From Anaerolineae bacterium (GTDB lineage: Bacteria > Chloroflexota > Anaerolineae > 4572-78 > J111): DNA of 64,000 bases. The position numbers were made by a program, and so were the translations under genes. The number at the start of each line of letters is the position of its first letter. The stretch's first letter is position 1. Below, in pieces: positions 33,255 through 41,930 of the stretch. The DNA is taken from NCBI GenBank assembly GCA_022071955.1, contig JAJVIM010000025.1, forward strand, positions 62,001 through 126,000. The letters are read 5' to 3'. Under the pieces are notes generated by a model. That model was not told the DNA's origin. It saw only the letters and a list, made by a program, of their open reading frames with translations, and ran no database searches.

Positions 33255-35444
33255 ATGAATCAACCAGATTTTACCAAAATTAATTACGACGACATTGCTT
33301 TCGATCCAGTCAGTTTTGCAGCCTGGAAACAGCGTGTTGAAGCCGAAACCGGCCAGTCCGCCGCAGAACTGGTCTGGAAAACCAACGAGCAGATCGATGT
33401 GAAGCTGCTTTACACCGCCGCCGACACGGCCAATCTGGAGCATCTGGATTTTGTGGCCGGCCTGCCGCCCTTTTTGCGCGGCCCCTACCCCACCATGTAT
33501 GTGGCCCGGCCGTGGACCGTTCGCCAGTATGCCGGCTTTTCCACCGCCGAGGAGAGCAACGCCTTTTATCGCCGCAATCTGGCCGCCGGCCAAAAAGGGC
33601 TGTCCGTGGCGTTTGATCTGGCCACCCACCGTGGCTACGATTCCGACCACCCGCGCGTGGTCGGTGACGTGGGCAAGGCCGGCGTGGCCATCGATTCCAT
33701 CCTCGACATGAAAGTTCTGTTCGACGGTATTCCGCTGGACAAAATGTCGGTGTCGATGACGATGAACGGCGCGGTGCTGCCGGTGATGGCCTTCTACATC
33801 GTCGCCGCAGAAGAACAGGGCGTCAAACAATCGCAACTGACCGGCACCATCCAGAATGACATCCTCAAAGAATACATGGTGCGCAACACCTACATCTACC
33901 CGCCCGAACCGTCGATGCGCATCATCGCCGATATTTTTGCTTTCACCAGCCAGAACATGCCCAAGTTCAACAGCATCAGCATTTCCGGCTACCACATGCA
34001 GGAAGCCGGCGCTACCGCCGATCTGGAACTGGCCTACACCCTGGCCGACGGGCTGGAATACGTGAAAACCGGCCTCAAAGCCGGGATGGATGTGGACACC
34101 TTTGCCCCGCGCCTGTCGTTTTTCTGGGCCATCGGCATGAATTATTTTATGGAAGTGGCCAAAATGCGCGCCGGGCGGCTGATTTGGGCCAAACTGATTA
34201 ACCAGTTCAACCCCAAAGACCCGCGCTCGATGTCGCTGCGGACGCACAGCCAGACATCCGGCTGGAGTTTGCAGGAGCAGGACCCGTTCAACAACGTGGT
34301 CCGTACCTGCCTGGAAGCGATGGCCGCCGCGCTGGGCCACACCCAAAGCCTGCACACCAACGCGCTGGACGAAGCCATTGCCCTGCCCACCGATTTTTCG
34401 GCGCGGATTGCCCGCAACACCCAGCTTTATTTGCAGGATGAAACCGGCATTTGCCGCTCGGTGGACCCGTGGGCCGGCTCCTACTACGTTGAGGCGCTCA
34501 CCGATGCCCTGCTGCACCGGGCCTGGGCCCACATCGAAGAAGTGGACTCGCTGGGCGGCATGGCCAAAGCCATCGAAGCCGGCGTGCCCAAACTGCGCAT
34601 CGAAGAAGCCGCCGCCCGCCGGCAAGCGCACATCGACTCCGGCAAAGAGATGATTGTCGGCGTTAACCGTTACCGGCTGGCCAAAGAAGAGGCCATCGAC
34701 ATTTTGGAAGTGGACAACAGCGCCGTGCGCGAGTCGCAACTGCGGCGGCTGGCCCAACTCCGCGCCGGGCGCGACGAAGCCAAAACCCAGGCCGCGCTCA
34801 ACGCCATCACCCACGCCGCCGAAAACGGCAGCGGCAACCTGCTGGAACTGGCCGTTGATGCCGCCCGCGCCCGCGCCTCGCTGGGTGAAATTTCTGACGC
34901 GATGGAAAAAGTGTTTGGCCGGCATCAGGCTGTCATTCGCTCCATTTCCGGCGTGTACAGCACCGAATACGGCGAAGCCGAGGCCATCGCTGCCGTGCGG
35001 CACATGGCCGATGACTTTGAGCAGGTTGAAGGCCGCCGCCCGCGGATTATGATTGCCAAAATGGGGCAGGACGGCCACGATCGCGGCGCGAAAGTCATCG
35101 CCACCGCCTTTGCCGATTTGGGTTTTGATGTGGACATTGGCCCGCTGTTCCAAACGCCGGAAGAAACCGCCCGGCAGGCCGTGGAAAACGATGTGCACGT
35201 CATCGGCATGAGTTCGCTGGCGGCGGGCCACAAAACACTGCTGCCGCAACTGGTCGGCGAGCTGGCCAAACTGGGCCGCGACGACATCGTGGTGGTGGCC
35301 GGCGGCGTTATCCCGGCGCAGGATTACGATTACCTGTACGAGCACGGCGCGGCGGCCATTTTTGGCCCCGGCACGGTGATCCCCGTCGCCGCCAAAAAAG
35401 TACTGGAAGAAGTCAACCGGCGGCTCGGTGAGCCGGTAAATTAA
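33255..35444 (+). CDS. mutB: Methylmalonyl-CoA mutase, large (alpha, catalytic) subunit
   Basis: This 729-residue catalytic subunit has the TIM-barrel entrance PFLRGPYPTMYVARPWTVRQYAG, with the active-site Tyr and Arg region. QYAGFSTAEESNAFY and a substrate-binding stretch AFDLATHRGYDSD follow. The C-terminal B12 domain has the cobalt-ligand motif DGHDRG with the downstream SL and GG elements (IGMSSLAAGH, VVAGGVIP). Length equals that of human and Propionibacterium enzymes. The start has CCGGAGGA six bases upstream. Confidence 0.95.
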   Translation: MNQPDFTKINYDDIAFDPVSFAAWKQRVEAETGQSAAELVWKTNEQIDVKLLYTAADTANLEHLDFVAGLPPFLRGPYPTMYVARPWTVRQYAGFSTAEESNAFYRRNLAAGQKGLSVAFDLATHRGYDSDHPRVVGDVGKAGVAIDSILDMKVLFDGIPLDKMSVSMTMNGAVLPVMAFYIVAAEEQGVKQSQLTGTIQNDILKEYMVRNTYIYPPEPSMRIIADIFAFTSQNMPKFNSISISGYHMQEAGATADLELAYTLADGLEYVKTGLKAGMDVDTFAPRLSFFWAIGMNYFMEVAKMRAGRLIWAKLINQFNPKDPRSMSLRTHSQTSGWSLQEQDPFNNVVRTCLEAMAAALGHTQSLHTNALDEAIALPTDFSARIARNTQLYLQDETGICRSVDPWAGSYYVEALTDALLHRAWAHIEEVDSLGGMAKAIEAGVPKLRIEEAAARRQAHIDSGKEMIVGVNRYRLAKEEAIDILEVDNSAVRESQLRRLAQLRAGRDEAKTQAALNAITHAAENGSGNLLELAVDAARARASLGEISDAMEKVFGRHQAVIRSISGVYSTEYGEAEAIAAVRHMADDFEQVEGRRPRIMIAKMGQDGHDRGAKVIATAFADLGFDVDIGPLFQTPEETARQAVENDVHVIGMSSLAAGHKTLLPQLVGELAKLGRDDIVVVAGGVIPAQDYDYLYEHGAAAIFGPGTVIPVAAKKVLEEVNRRLGEPVN

Positions 35445-35449
35445 ATATG

Positions 35450-35487
35450 TAATGCGTAATTCGTAACTTTTTACGGATTACGCATTA
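35450..35487. repeat. Intergenic hairpin between mutB and meaB
   Basis: TAATGCGTAATTCGTAA (35450-35466) and TTACGGATTACGCATTA (35471-35487) pair with one mismatch around a four-base loop. It lies five bases after the mutB stop and has no T-run. Confidence 0.65.
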
Positions 35488-35509
35488 CGCATCACGAATA
35501 CCTAATTTA

Positions 35510-36685
35510 GTGACTGACTCAACACACCCTTCTCAACCGAATACCCCCCGCAAACCCGAATGGGCGCCCGCTGACGCGGACGACGCTTTTGCCAGCCGGG
35601 TGGTGCAGGGGCGCGAGAGCCGCCACGACGGCCTGCCCTACGCCGACCCGCCGCCGCCCCAAACGCCGGCCCGCCGCCGGCGGCAGCTTTCGGTGGCGGA
35701 TTACGTGCGGGGAGTGCTCGCCGGCGACCGGATGACGCTGGGCCGGGCCATCACTTTGATAGAAAGCAACGCCGCCGCCCATCAGGAAACGGCGCAGGAG
35801 GTGCTGCGGCAACTGCTGCCGCACACCGGCCAATCAATCCGGGTGGGAATTACCGGCGTGCCCGGCGCGGGCAAAAGCACTTTCATCGAGGCGTTTGGCA
35901 TGCACCTGCTGGCGCAGGGCCACAAAGTGGCCGTGCTGGCCATCGACCCGACCAGCAGCGTGACTCGCGGCAGCATTTTGGGCGATAAAACCCGCATGGA
36001 GCAGCTCTCGCGGGAAGAGAACGCCTTCATCCGGCCGTCGCCCACGGGCGGGGTGCTGGGCGGCGTGGCCCGCAAAACCCGCGAAACCATGCTGGTGGTT
36101 GAGGCCGCCGGTTTCGATGTGGTGCTGCTGGAAACCGTCGGCGTGGGCCAGAGCGAAACGATGGTGCGCTCGATGGTGGATTTCTTTTTGCTGCTGCAAC
36201 TGGCCGGGGCCGGCGACGAGTTGCAGGGCATTAAAAAGGGCATCATGGAGCTGGCCGATGCCATTCTCATCAACAAAGCCGATGGCGACAACCTGATTAA
36301 AGCCCGCAGCGCCCGCGCCGATTATAATATGGCGCTCCATTACCTGGCGCCGGCCACCGAAGGTTGGCGTACCAAAGCCTACATTTGCTCGGCGCTGACC
36401 GGCATGGGCATCGCCGACATCTGGCAGGTGATTGAGGCGTTTCGGGCGCAAACCGGCGAGTCCGGCGTGTTTGCCCGGCGGCGGCAGGCGCAGGCCGTCG
36501 ATTGGATGAAAGCGATGATTGAAGAGCATCTGCGCCAGCGCTTTTTCAATCACCCGGCCATCAAAGCCCGGCTGCCGCAGGTGGAAGCCGCCGTCACTCA
36601 CGATCAACTGCCCGTTACCACAGCGGTGCAGGAATTACTAACCCTGTTTGAAGAAACAGGCAGCAGGAGCCAGGAGTCGGATTAA
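35510..36685 (+). CDS. meaB: MeaB-family GTPase, methylmalonyl-CoA mutase chaperone
   Basis: This 391-residue G-protein protects and reloads the B12 mutase. It has Walker A GVPGAGKST (residues 116-124), switch regions in PTSSVTRGSILGDKTRM, the MeaB-typical RPSPTGGVLGGVARKT, Walker B VVLLETVGVGQSE and the base-recognition motif INKADG. The start is a GTG at 35510. The first 60 residues are a Pro/Arg-rich extension not needed for the fold. It is placed directly after mutB, as in most propionate operons. Confidence 0.93.
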   Translation: MTDSTHPSQPNTPRKPEWAPADADDAFASRVVQGRESRHDGLPYADPPPPQTPARRRRQLSVADYVRGVLAGDRMTLGRAITLIESNAAAHQETAQEVLRQLLPHTGQSIRVGITGVPGAGKSTFIEAFGMHLLAQGHKVAVLAIDPTSSVTRGSILGDKTRMEQLSREENAFIRPSPTGGVLGGVARKTRETMLVVEAAGFDVVLLETVGVGQSETMVRSMVDFFLLLQLAGAGDELQGIKKGIMELADAILINKADGDNLIKARSARADYNMALHYLAPATEGWRTKAYICSALTGMGIADIWQVIEAFRAQTGESGVFARRRQAQAVDWMKAMIEEHLRQRFFNHPAIKARLPQVEAAVTHDQLPVTTAVQELLTLFEETGSRSQESD

Positions 36686-36720
36686 ATACACTGTTGCGCA
36701 AAGTTGCGCTAAATGGGTTT

Positions 36721-36871
36721 GCCCCTCATCCCCCCGGCCCCCTTCTCCCAACAGGAGAAGGGGGAGAAAAGATTTTTTAGTGAGGGTTTGGGCGGCGTCG
36801 CCGCCCAAACCCTCACTAATTCAATATTAGCCCCCTCCCCAACATTTGGGGAGGGGGTTGGGGGAGGGGTA
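36721..36871. repeat. Composite three-hairpin repeat, copy A
   Basis: Hairpin 1: CCCCCTTCTCC/GGAGAAGGGGG (36738-36764). Central perfect palindrome of 39 nt with 19-bp arms (36779-36817). Hairpin 3: CCCCCTCCCC/GGGGAGGGGG (36831-36857). The same order with a different central palindrome recurs at 50391-50526. Confidence 0.8.
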
Positions 36872-36931
36872 ATTTTGCCGCAAATTTGGCTTCTTGTTGC
36901 CGCTAATCATATTTTACAAGCGAGGAATCCT

Positions 36932-37330
36932 ATGACTGCAAAAATTAATCATATCGCCATTGTCGTTGAAGACATTGACAAAGCCCTGACCGTTTACCGC
37001 GATGCCCTCGGCCTGCCGCTGCAAGCAGTCCACGATGAGCCGGACGAGGCCGTGCGCGTAGCCTACATGCCCACCCCTGCCGGCGAGGTTGAACTCATCC
37101 AGCCCACCACCGACGACTCCGGCGTGGCCAAATATCTGGCCAAACGCGGCGAGGGTCTGCACCACGTGTGCCTGGAAGTTGAAAGCATCGAAGAAAGCCT
37201 GGCCCGCATGCAGGCTCAGGGATTGGAAATTTTGGGCCAGCCGCGCACCAACAAACGCGGCGACAAATACGTGTTTGTGCATCCCAAATCGGCGCACGGC
37301 GTGCTGATTGAACTATACGAAAAAGCGTAA
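36932..37330 (+). CDS. mce: Methylmalonyl-CoA epimerase
   Basis: This 132-residue vicinal-oxygen-chelate protein interconverts (R)- and (S)-methylmalonyl-CoA. Metal ligands lie in INHIAIVVEDIDKAL (His), GEVELIQP (Glu), LHHVCLEV (His) and VLIELYE (Glu), in the standard order. The start was set at the ATG 36932, with GCGAGGA upstream. A longer frame into the repeat region is open but begins in the composite repeat and is not credible. It completes the mutase module and links it to the decarboxylase downstream. Confidence 0.95.
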   Translation: MTAKINHIAIVVEDIDKALTVYRDALGLPLQAVHDEPDEAVRVAYMPTPAGEVELIQPTTDDSGVAKYLAKRGEGLHHVCLEVESIEESLARMQAQGLEILGQPRTNKRGDKYVFVHPKSAHGVLIELYEKA

Positions 37331-37633
37331 AGTGTCGGTCGCTGTTGGATTTTTGTGGCAATTTTCTACACGGTCAGCGTGTATTTGCGAAAGTTAAAAA
37401 TAAATCGTAATATACCTGGCTGTTTGTGTTACACATTTCACAAATAATGAAGGTATTAGTAAGCCCGCAAACAATTAGTGTATAGCATTTTAAGCTACCT
37501 CAGACGAATTGGCCGTTTTTGGCAAAAGCCCGCCGAAGTGCCCCGCCGCTGTATTTTTGACGACCGTTACGGATGTATTATCCCCCAGCCTATTCCCGCT
37601 CAAAGCCTTGGTACAAGTTTTGACTTGCAGACA
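37331..37633. other. Intergenic region, AT-rich, no gene recognised
   Basis: It separates the epimerase from two small ORFs. A GCCCCGCCGCTGT string at 37548-37551 onward recalls the cobalamin riboswitch core, but the rest of that fold is missing. An open frame from a GTG at 37478 runs into the next small gene. Confidence 0.4.
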
Positions 37634-37831
37634 ATGGCCAACAACTGTGGTTATGCCGGTGGTGAAGGTAACTGGTGGCATGTGCATCACTCCGCGCCGG
37701 CTTTTCACGGTGGAATGGCCCAGAGCTGTCCGCATAGCTATCGGCCCGGAAACGAGGCCCAGGCTAAACCCTGCAAATGCATGGCTATGGATTTTTGGCA
37801 GGAGAAGATCAAAGAAAATGCTGACCGTTGA
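37634..37831 (+). CDS. Small Cys/His/Trp-rich protein of unknown function
   Basis: 65 residues from the ATG at 37634 (a longer in-frame start at 37478 is possible). The sequence begins MANNCGYAGGEGNWWHVHH and has a second cluster around MAQSCPHSYRP and AKPCKCMAMDF. It has four Cys and five His in about 45 residues, suggesting metal, haem or Fe-S binding (inference). It has no membrane segment and ends in a charged helix. It overlaps the next small gene by 14 bases, indicating translational coupling. I do not recognise the family. Confidence 0.5.
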   Translation: MANNCGYAGGEGNWWHVHHSAPAFHGGMAQSCPHSYRPGNEAQAKPCKCMAMDFWQEKIKENADR

Positions 37832-37949
37832 TGATCGCCAGTTTGAAATGCGTTACGCGCCAATTGCTTGCGGCTTGCAACTGCTGGTAGTGAGTTGCGT
37901 GCTGGGCTCGATTTTGGCCGCAATCTGGTATTTTTTCTTTGGCTCGTAA
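37818..37949 (+). CDS. Small single-pass membrane protein, coupled to the Cys/His-rich protein
   Basis: 43 residues from the ATG at 37818, which lies in the end of the preceding ORF. It has a polar N-terminus (MLTVDDRQFEMRYAP) and one hydrophobic segment of about 26 residues ending in WYFFFGS. It may anchor or pair with the Cys/His-rich protein. Its place just upstream of the membrane-bound decarboxylase genes makes an accessory role there possible, but nothing proves it. Confidence 0.45.
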   Translation: MLTVDDRQFEMRYAPIACGLQLLVVSCVLGSILAAIWYFFFGS

Positions 37950-38118
37950 AGAACAACCCGGCCAGAGTGCGCCATCGCGCCTGAATAATAAAATTATTTT
38001 CTGGCCGGAATTGACCAACGGAGCCAAAACGATGTCTTTTTGACTTCACACGTTAGTTGTGGCCAAAAGTTTAATCGAACGCATTAATCCAAGCGGATAG
38101 TAATGAAAGGCATGACTT

Positions 38119-39672
38119 ATGGCAAAGACAACCGCAGATAAAATAAAAGAATTACAAGAACTCAAGGCAAAGATTGCCCTGGGTGGCGGGGCCAAGCGCA
38201 TTGAACAGCAACACGCCAAAGGCAAATGGACCGCCCGCGAGCGTGTGGCGCACCTGTTTGATCCCGAAAGTTTTCAGGAACTGTACATATTCACCAAACA
38301 TCGCAGCACCGCCTCTGGCATGGTTGGCAAAGAAACGCCCGCCGAAGGTGTGGTGACCGGTGTTGGAACCGTCAACGGCCGCGAAGTATTTGTGGCCTCG
38401 CAGGATTTTACCGTGTTGGGCGGCTCGGTGGGCGAAATGCACGCCAACAAAATTGCCCAAATGTTTGATTTGGCTCTCAAGTGCGGCGCGCCGGTTATTG
38501 TGATTAACGACAGCGGCGGCGCTCGCATTCAGGAAGGGGTTACCTCGCTCAGCGGTTACGCCCGCATTTTCTACCGCAACGTGTTGCTATCCGGGGTAGT
38601 GCCCCAGATTTCGGTGATTGCCGGGCCGTGTGCCGGCGGCGCGGCCTACTCGCCGGCGCTTTCTGACTTTATTGTGATGATTCGCGGCGCCGAACTGTTT
38701 ATCACCGGCCCGCAGGTTATCGAACAGGTAACCGGCGAAAAGATTACCGCCGAAGAATTGGGTGGGGCTGACGCGCAGATGGCCCACAGCGGTAACGTCC
38801 ATTTTCTGGCCCAGGATGAAGAAGACGCGTTCCGCATTTGCAAACGTCTGCTCAGCTTTTTGCCGGCCAACAATATGGAAGACGCGCCAGATTACAGCGG
38901 CGGCGAACTGACCTTTGCCCCCAATCCCGTGCTCAACACCATTATCCCCGATAACCGCCAGCATCCCTACAACGTTAAAGACGTGATTATGCAGGTGGTT
39001 GACCGCGGTGATTTTATGGAAATCCAGGAACGATTTGCGGCCAACGCGGTGATTGGTTTTGGGCGCATCAACGGCCAAACGGTTGGGATTGTGGCCAACC
39101 AGCCCATGTACATGGCCGGGGTGCTGGATATTAACGCCTCGGATAAAATTGCCCGCTTTGTGCGCTTCTGCAACAGCTTTAATATTCCGCTGATTACATT
39201 TGTCGATGTGCCGGGATATATGCCGGGTATTCAGCAGGAACACAGCGGCATTATTCGTCACGGGGCCAAGGTGCTGTTTGCCTATTCCGCGGCGACCGTG
39301 CCCAAGATTACCGTTGTTTTGCGCAAAGCTTACGGCGGCGCGTACATTGCCATGTGCAGTAAAGACCTGGGCGCCGACCGGATTGCCGCCTGGCCCACCG
39401 CCGAAATTGCGGTGATGGGCGCCGAAGGCGCGGTGAGCATCATCTACCGCAACGAAATGAAAGAGGCCGCCGACCCGGCTGCGGCCCGGCAGGAATTAAT
39501 TGAAAAATACAACGAAGAGTTTGCCAATCCGTACCAGGCGGCGGCGCTCAATCTTATTGACGATGTCATTGAGCCGGCGGAAACCCGGCGCTATTTGAGC
39601 CTGGCGCTGGAATCGCTGCGCACCAAGCGCGAACTGCGCCCGCAAAAGAAACACGGGTTGATCCCTCTGTAA
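38119..39672 (+). CDS. mmdA: Methylmalonyl-CoA decarboxylase alpha subunit / acyl-CoA carboxyltransferase
   Basis: This 517-residue carboxyltransferase transfers CO2 between biotin and an acyl-CoA. N- and C-terminal crotonase-fold halves are seen: GGAKRIEQQHAKGKWTARER and oxyanion segment GPCAGGAAYSPALSDF in the first. FVDVPGYMPGIQQEHSGIIRHG and RKAYGGAYIAMCSKDLGAD are in the second. The acyl-CoA specificity (propionyl/methylmalonyl) is inferred from similarity to PccB/MmdA and from the mutase and epimerase genes beside it. With the next three genes it forms a Na+-translocating complex. Confidence 0.93.
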   Translation: MAKTTADKIKELQELKAKIALGGGAKRIEQQHAKGKWTARERVAHLFDPESFQELYIFTKHRSTASGMVGKETPAEGVVTGVGTVNGREVFVASQDFTVLGGSVGEMHANKIAQMFDLALKCGAPVIVINDSGGARIQEGVTSLSGYARIFYRNVLLSGVVPQISVIAGPCAGGAAYSPALSDFIVMIRGAELFITGPQVIEQVTGEKITAEELGGADAQMAHSGNVHFLAQDEEDAFRICKRLLSFLPANNMEDAPDYSGGELTFAPNPVLNTIIPDNRQHPYNVKDVIMQVVDRGDFMEIQERFAANAVIGFGRINGQTVGIVANQPMYMAGVLDINASDKIARFVRFCNSFNIPLITFVDVPGYMPGIQQEHSGIIRHGAKVLFAYSAATVPKITVVLRKAYGGAYIAMCSKDLGADRIAAWPTAEIAVMGAEGAVSIIYRNEMKEAADPAAARQELIEKYNEEFANPYQAAALNLIDDVIEPAETRRYLSLALESLRTKRELRPQKKHGLIPL

Positions 39673-39715
39673 AATTTAGGAGCCAGCCACTAACTTTAGC
39701 TAAAGGAGGGTTGAA

Positions 39716-40054
39716 TTGTTACTTGAAGAATTGATTTATGGCCTGCAACTGACGGCCATCGGCATGGGTGTGGTATTTTTGGCGCTGAGCGTGGTGTCGT
39801 TCATTATCAGCCTGTTTGATCGCTTTGGCCGGGAAAAGCAGCCGGTTGCGGAGCAGAGCCAGGCCGTGCCTGTTCTTGCAGAACCCGAAACCGGCGAGAT
39901 TTTGCCAGAAGTAATCGCCGTCATTTCTGCGGCGGTGGCCGAAGCGGTGGGCAAAAAAGCCCGGGTTACTCACATTCGGCAGAGCGTGTCCAGCACTGCC
40001 TGGCAGCGACAGGGCCGCGCCACCATTATGGCCTCGCATGTTACCAAACGTTAA
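39716..40054 (+). CDS. Small membrane subunit of the decarboxylase (OadG/MmdD-like)
   Basis: This 112-residue protein has a TTG start at 39716, chosen because AAAGGAGGG precedes it by five bases. It has one N-terminal membrane segment (IGMGVVFLALSVVSFIISLF) and a soluble region with PEVIAVISAAVAEAV, the pattern of OadG/MmdD subunits that hold the carboxyltransferase, biotin protein and pump together. A basic C-terminus ends at Arg. It follows mmdA by 43 bp. Confidence 0.82.
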   Translation: MLLEELIYGLQLTAIGMGVVFLALSVVSFIISLFDRFGREKQPVAEQSQAVPVLAEPETGEILPEVIAVISAAVAEAVGKKARVTHIRQSVSSTAWQRQGRATIMASHVTKR

Positions 40055-40123
40055 ATTTTATTGATACCGGTTATGCATAAAACCGGGGATCATTAGCCAG
40101 ACATTTAATGAGGAGATCAATTA

Positions 40124-40528
40124 ATGAAAAAGTTACGCATCACAGTTAATGGTGTTGTCTACGAAGTGGATGTTGAAGTATTGCAAGATGATGACGTAGA
40201 GGCCGGCGCTGCTCTTGGCTCGCCAGTTGCGGCGGCATTACCGCCGGCCGTTACGCCGGCTGCCGCTGCTCCGGCTCCGGCGCCCGCGCCCAAAGCGCCG
40301 GCACCGGCGGCTGGCGGCAAAACACTCACCTCGCCACTGCCCGGCGTGGTTAAAGCGCTTAAGGCCAAAGAGGGCGATTCGGTTAAAGAAAACACGCCGT
40401 TGGTGGTTCTTGAAGCCATGAAAATGGAGACAAACATCAGCTCACCTGTCGATGGAGTTGTCAAAGAAATTAAAGTGCAGGTAGGGCAAAACGTCCAACA
40501 GGGTGAAGTCTTAGTCGTATTTGCCTAA
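40124..40528 (+). CDS. Biotin carboxyl carrier protein of the decarboxylase (MmdC-like)
   Basis: This 134-residue biotin carrier has an N-terminal beta segment (KLRITVNGVVYEVDVEV), a Pro/Ala-rich flexible arm (about 35-65) and a biotinyl domain with the attachment motif LEAMKMETN, where Lys100 carries biotin. The linker composition is typical of gamma subunits of sodium-pumping decarboxylases. It shuttles the carboxyl group from MmdA to the membrane pump. It is separated from the next gene by only 13 bases. Confidence 0.93.
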   Translation: MKKLRITVNGVVYEVDVEVLQDDDVEAGAALGSPVAAALPPAVTPAAAAPAPAPAPKAPAPAAGGKTLTSPLPGVVKALKAKEGDSVKENTPLVVLEAMKMETNISSPVDGVVKEIKVQVGQNVQQGEVLVVFA

Positions 40529-40541
40529 TAGGAGTGGTCCC

Positions 40542-41708
40542 TTGCAACTGTTTTTAGAATACTTCCAAACAACCGGTTTTTTTAATCTCGCTATCCCCAA
40601 CATAATCATGATCGGCGTGGGGTTGGTGTTTATTTACCTGGCCCTGGCCCGCGGATTTGAGCCGTTGCTACTGGTGCCCATTGGGTTTGGTATGATTGTT
40701 GGTAACCTGCCCATCCCCAAAGGCCTGGAACTCAGCATTTACGAAGAAGGCAGCGTCCTCAACTATCTTTATTTTGGCGTGACTCGCGGCGTTTATCCGC
40801 CCTTGATTTTTTTGGGCATTGGCGCCATGACCGATTTTTCGGCGTTGATTGCCCAGCCAAAATTGATTTTGCTTGGGGCGGCAGCGCAAATGGGTATCTT
40901 TTTTACCTTTTTAATGGCCATTATTGTTGGTACTGTTTTTGGGCTGGGCCTGGTTGACCCCAGCGACCCCAATTATTTGTACAAAGCCGCCGGCTCGATT
41001 GGGATTATTGGCGGCGCCGATGGCCCTACGGCGATTTTTCTGTCGTCTAAACTTGCGCCACAGTTGGTGGGCGCTATTGCCGTATCGGCCTATTCTTACA
41101 TGGCCTTGGTGCCGGTTATCCAGCCGCCAATTATGCGCCTGTTAACCACCAAAGAAGAACGCCTGATCAGAATGCCCCCGCCGCCGCGACCCTCCCGCGC
41201 AAAACGGCTGGCTTTCCCCATTGTAACGCTGGTAATTTGTGTGTTTATTGCGCCGGGATCGCTGCCATTGTTAGCTATGCTGCTGCTGGGTAACCTGCTC
41301 AAAGAAAGCGGCGTTACCGAACGGTTGGCCAATACGGCCCGTAACGCGCTCATCGATAGCGTCACCATCATTCTGGGGTTGACCATTGGGGCCAGCACTC
41401 AGGCTGACACCTTTTTGAAACCGCAGTCGATAGTGATCTTTTTTATGGGCGCGCTGGCCTTTGCGGTGGGTACCGCCAGCGGAATTATCTTTGCCAAAAT
41501 AATGAACCTGTTCTCCAATGAAAAAATCAATCCGTTGATTGGCTCTGCCGGGGTATCGGCCGTGCCGATGGCGGCGCGGGTGTCTCAGATGGTCGCTCAC
41601 GAAAACGATCCGCAGAACTTTGTTATTACGCACGCTATGGCTCCCAACGTTGCCGGGGTGATTGGCTCGGCGGTGGCGGCCGGGGTGTTGCTGGCGATTT
41701 TGTCGTAA
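40542..41708 (+). CDS. Sodium-translocating decarboxylase beta subunit (OadB/MmdB)
   Basis: This 388-residue integral membrane pump decarboxylates carboxybiotin and exports Na+. The TTG at 40542 was taken as start, with AGGAG seven bases upstream; an upstream TTG at 40521 overlaps the biotin-protein gene. The key motif GIIGGADGPTAIFLSS contains the Asp known to bind Na+ and protons in OadB. Other family segments are FLGIGAMTDFSALIAQP and LTIGASTQADTFL. About nine hydrophobic segments are visible. It is the last gene of the decarboxylase operon. Confidence 0.93.
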   Translation: MQLFLEYFQTTGFFNLAIPNIIMIGVGLVFIYLALARGFEPLLLVPIGFGMIVGNLPIPKGLELSIYEEGSVLNYLYFGVTRGVYPPLIFLGIGAMTDFSALIAQPKLILLGAAAQMGIFFTFLMAIIVGTVFGLGLVDPSDPNYLYKAAGSIGIIGGADGPTAIFLSSKLAPQLVGAIAVSAYSYMALVPVIQPPIMRLLTTKEERLIRMPPPPRPSRAKRLAFPIVTLVICVFIAPGSLPLLAMLLLGNLLKESGVTERLANTARNALIDSVTIILGLTIGASTQADTFLKPQSIVIFFMGALAFAVGTASGIIFAKIMNLFSNEKINPLIGSAGVSAVPMAARVSQMVAHENDPQNFVITHAMAPNVAGVIGSAVAAGVLLAILS

Positions 41709-41775
41709 AAGATTTATCTTTTTCTGATTTTATGTGAAACATCTGTCACATTGCTGTTTTTCCAAACGGGGTGTG

Positions 41776-41815
41776 AGTATTGCGGCTAACCGGCCCGCAA
41801 TACTTGCACCTCTTT
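41776..41815 (+). terminator. Probable terminator of the decarboxylase operon
   Basis: AGTATTGCGG (41776-41785) and CCGCAATACT (41795-41804) form a perfect 10-bp stem with a 9-nt loop, followed after eight bases by TTTTTTG. The stem-to-T-run spacing is longer than usual. Confidence 0.5.
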
Positions 41816-41869
41816 TTTGTTTTGGTGCGGTATGACTTTGGGTGTGAGTTTATGTCAATAGCTCACTTG

Positions 41870-41898
41870 TTCACTATTTTAAGATTATGTGGTAAAAT
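41870..41898 (+). promoter_or_regulatory. Possible promoter of the cyclic-nucleotide/PH-domain gene
   Basis: TTCACT (41870-41875), 17-base spacer ending TGG, then TAAAAT (41893-41898), 32 bp before the start codon. Confidence 0.4.
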
Positions 41899-41930
41899 AG
41901 TTCAGGATTTAGCAACCAAAAGACGGAACA

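Noticed and set aside
33240..35345. Long minus-strand ORF of 701 codons opposite mutB
   Set aside because: It is an antisense shadow of a GC-rich gene, rich in Gly/His/Val with no domain, and mutB is unambiguous on the plus strand.
37500..37620. Possible cobalamin riboswitch near the B12-dependent mutase genes
   Set aside because: Only the string GCCCCGCCGCTGT recalls the conserved core. The upstream GGTG-AAATCC element and the downstream segment that closes the fold are absent, and the next genes are not known B12 genes.
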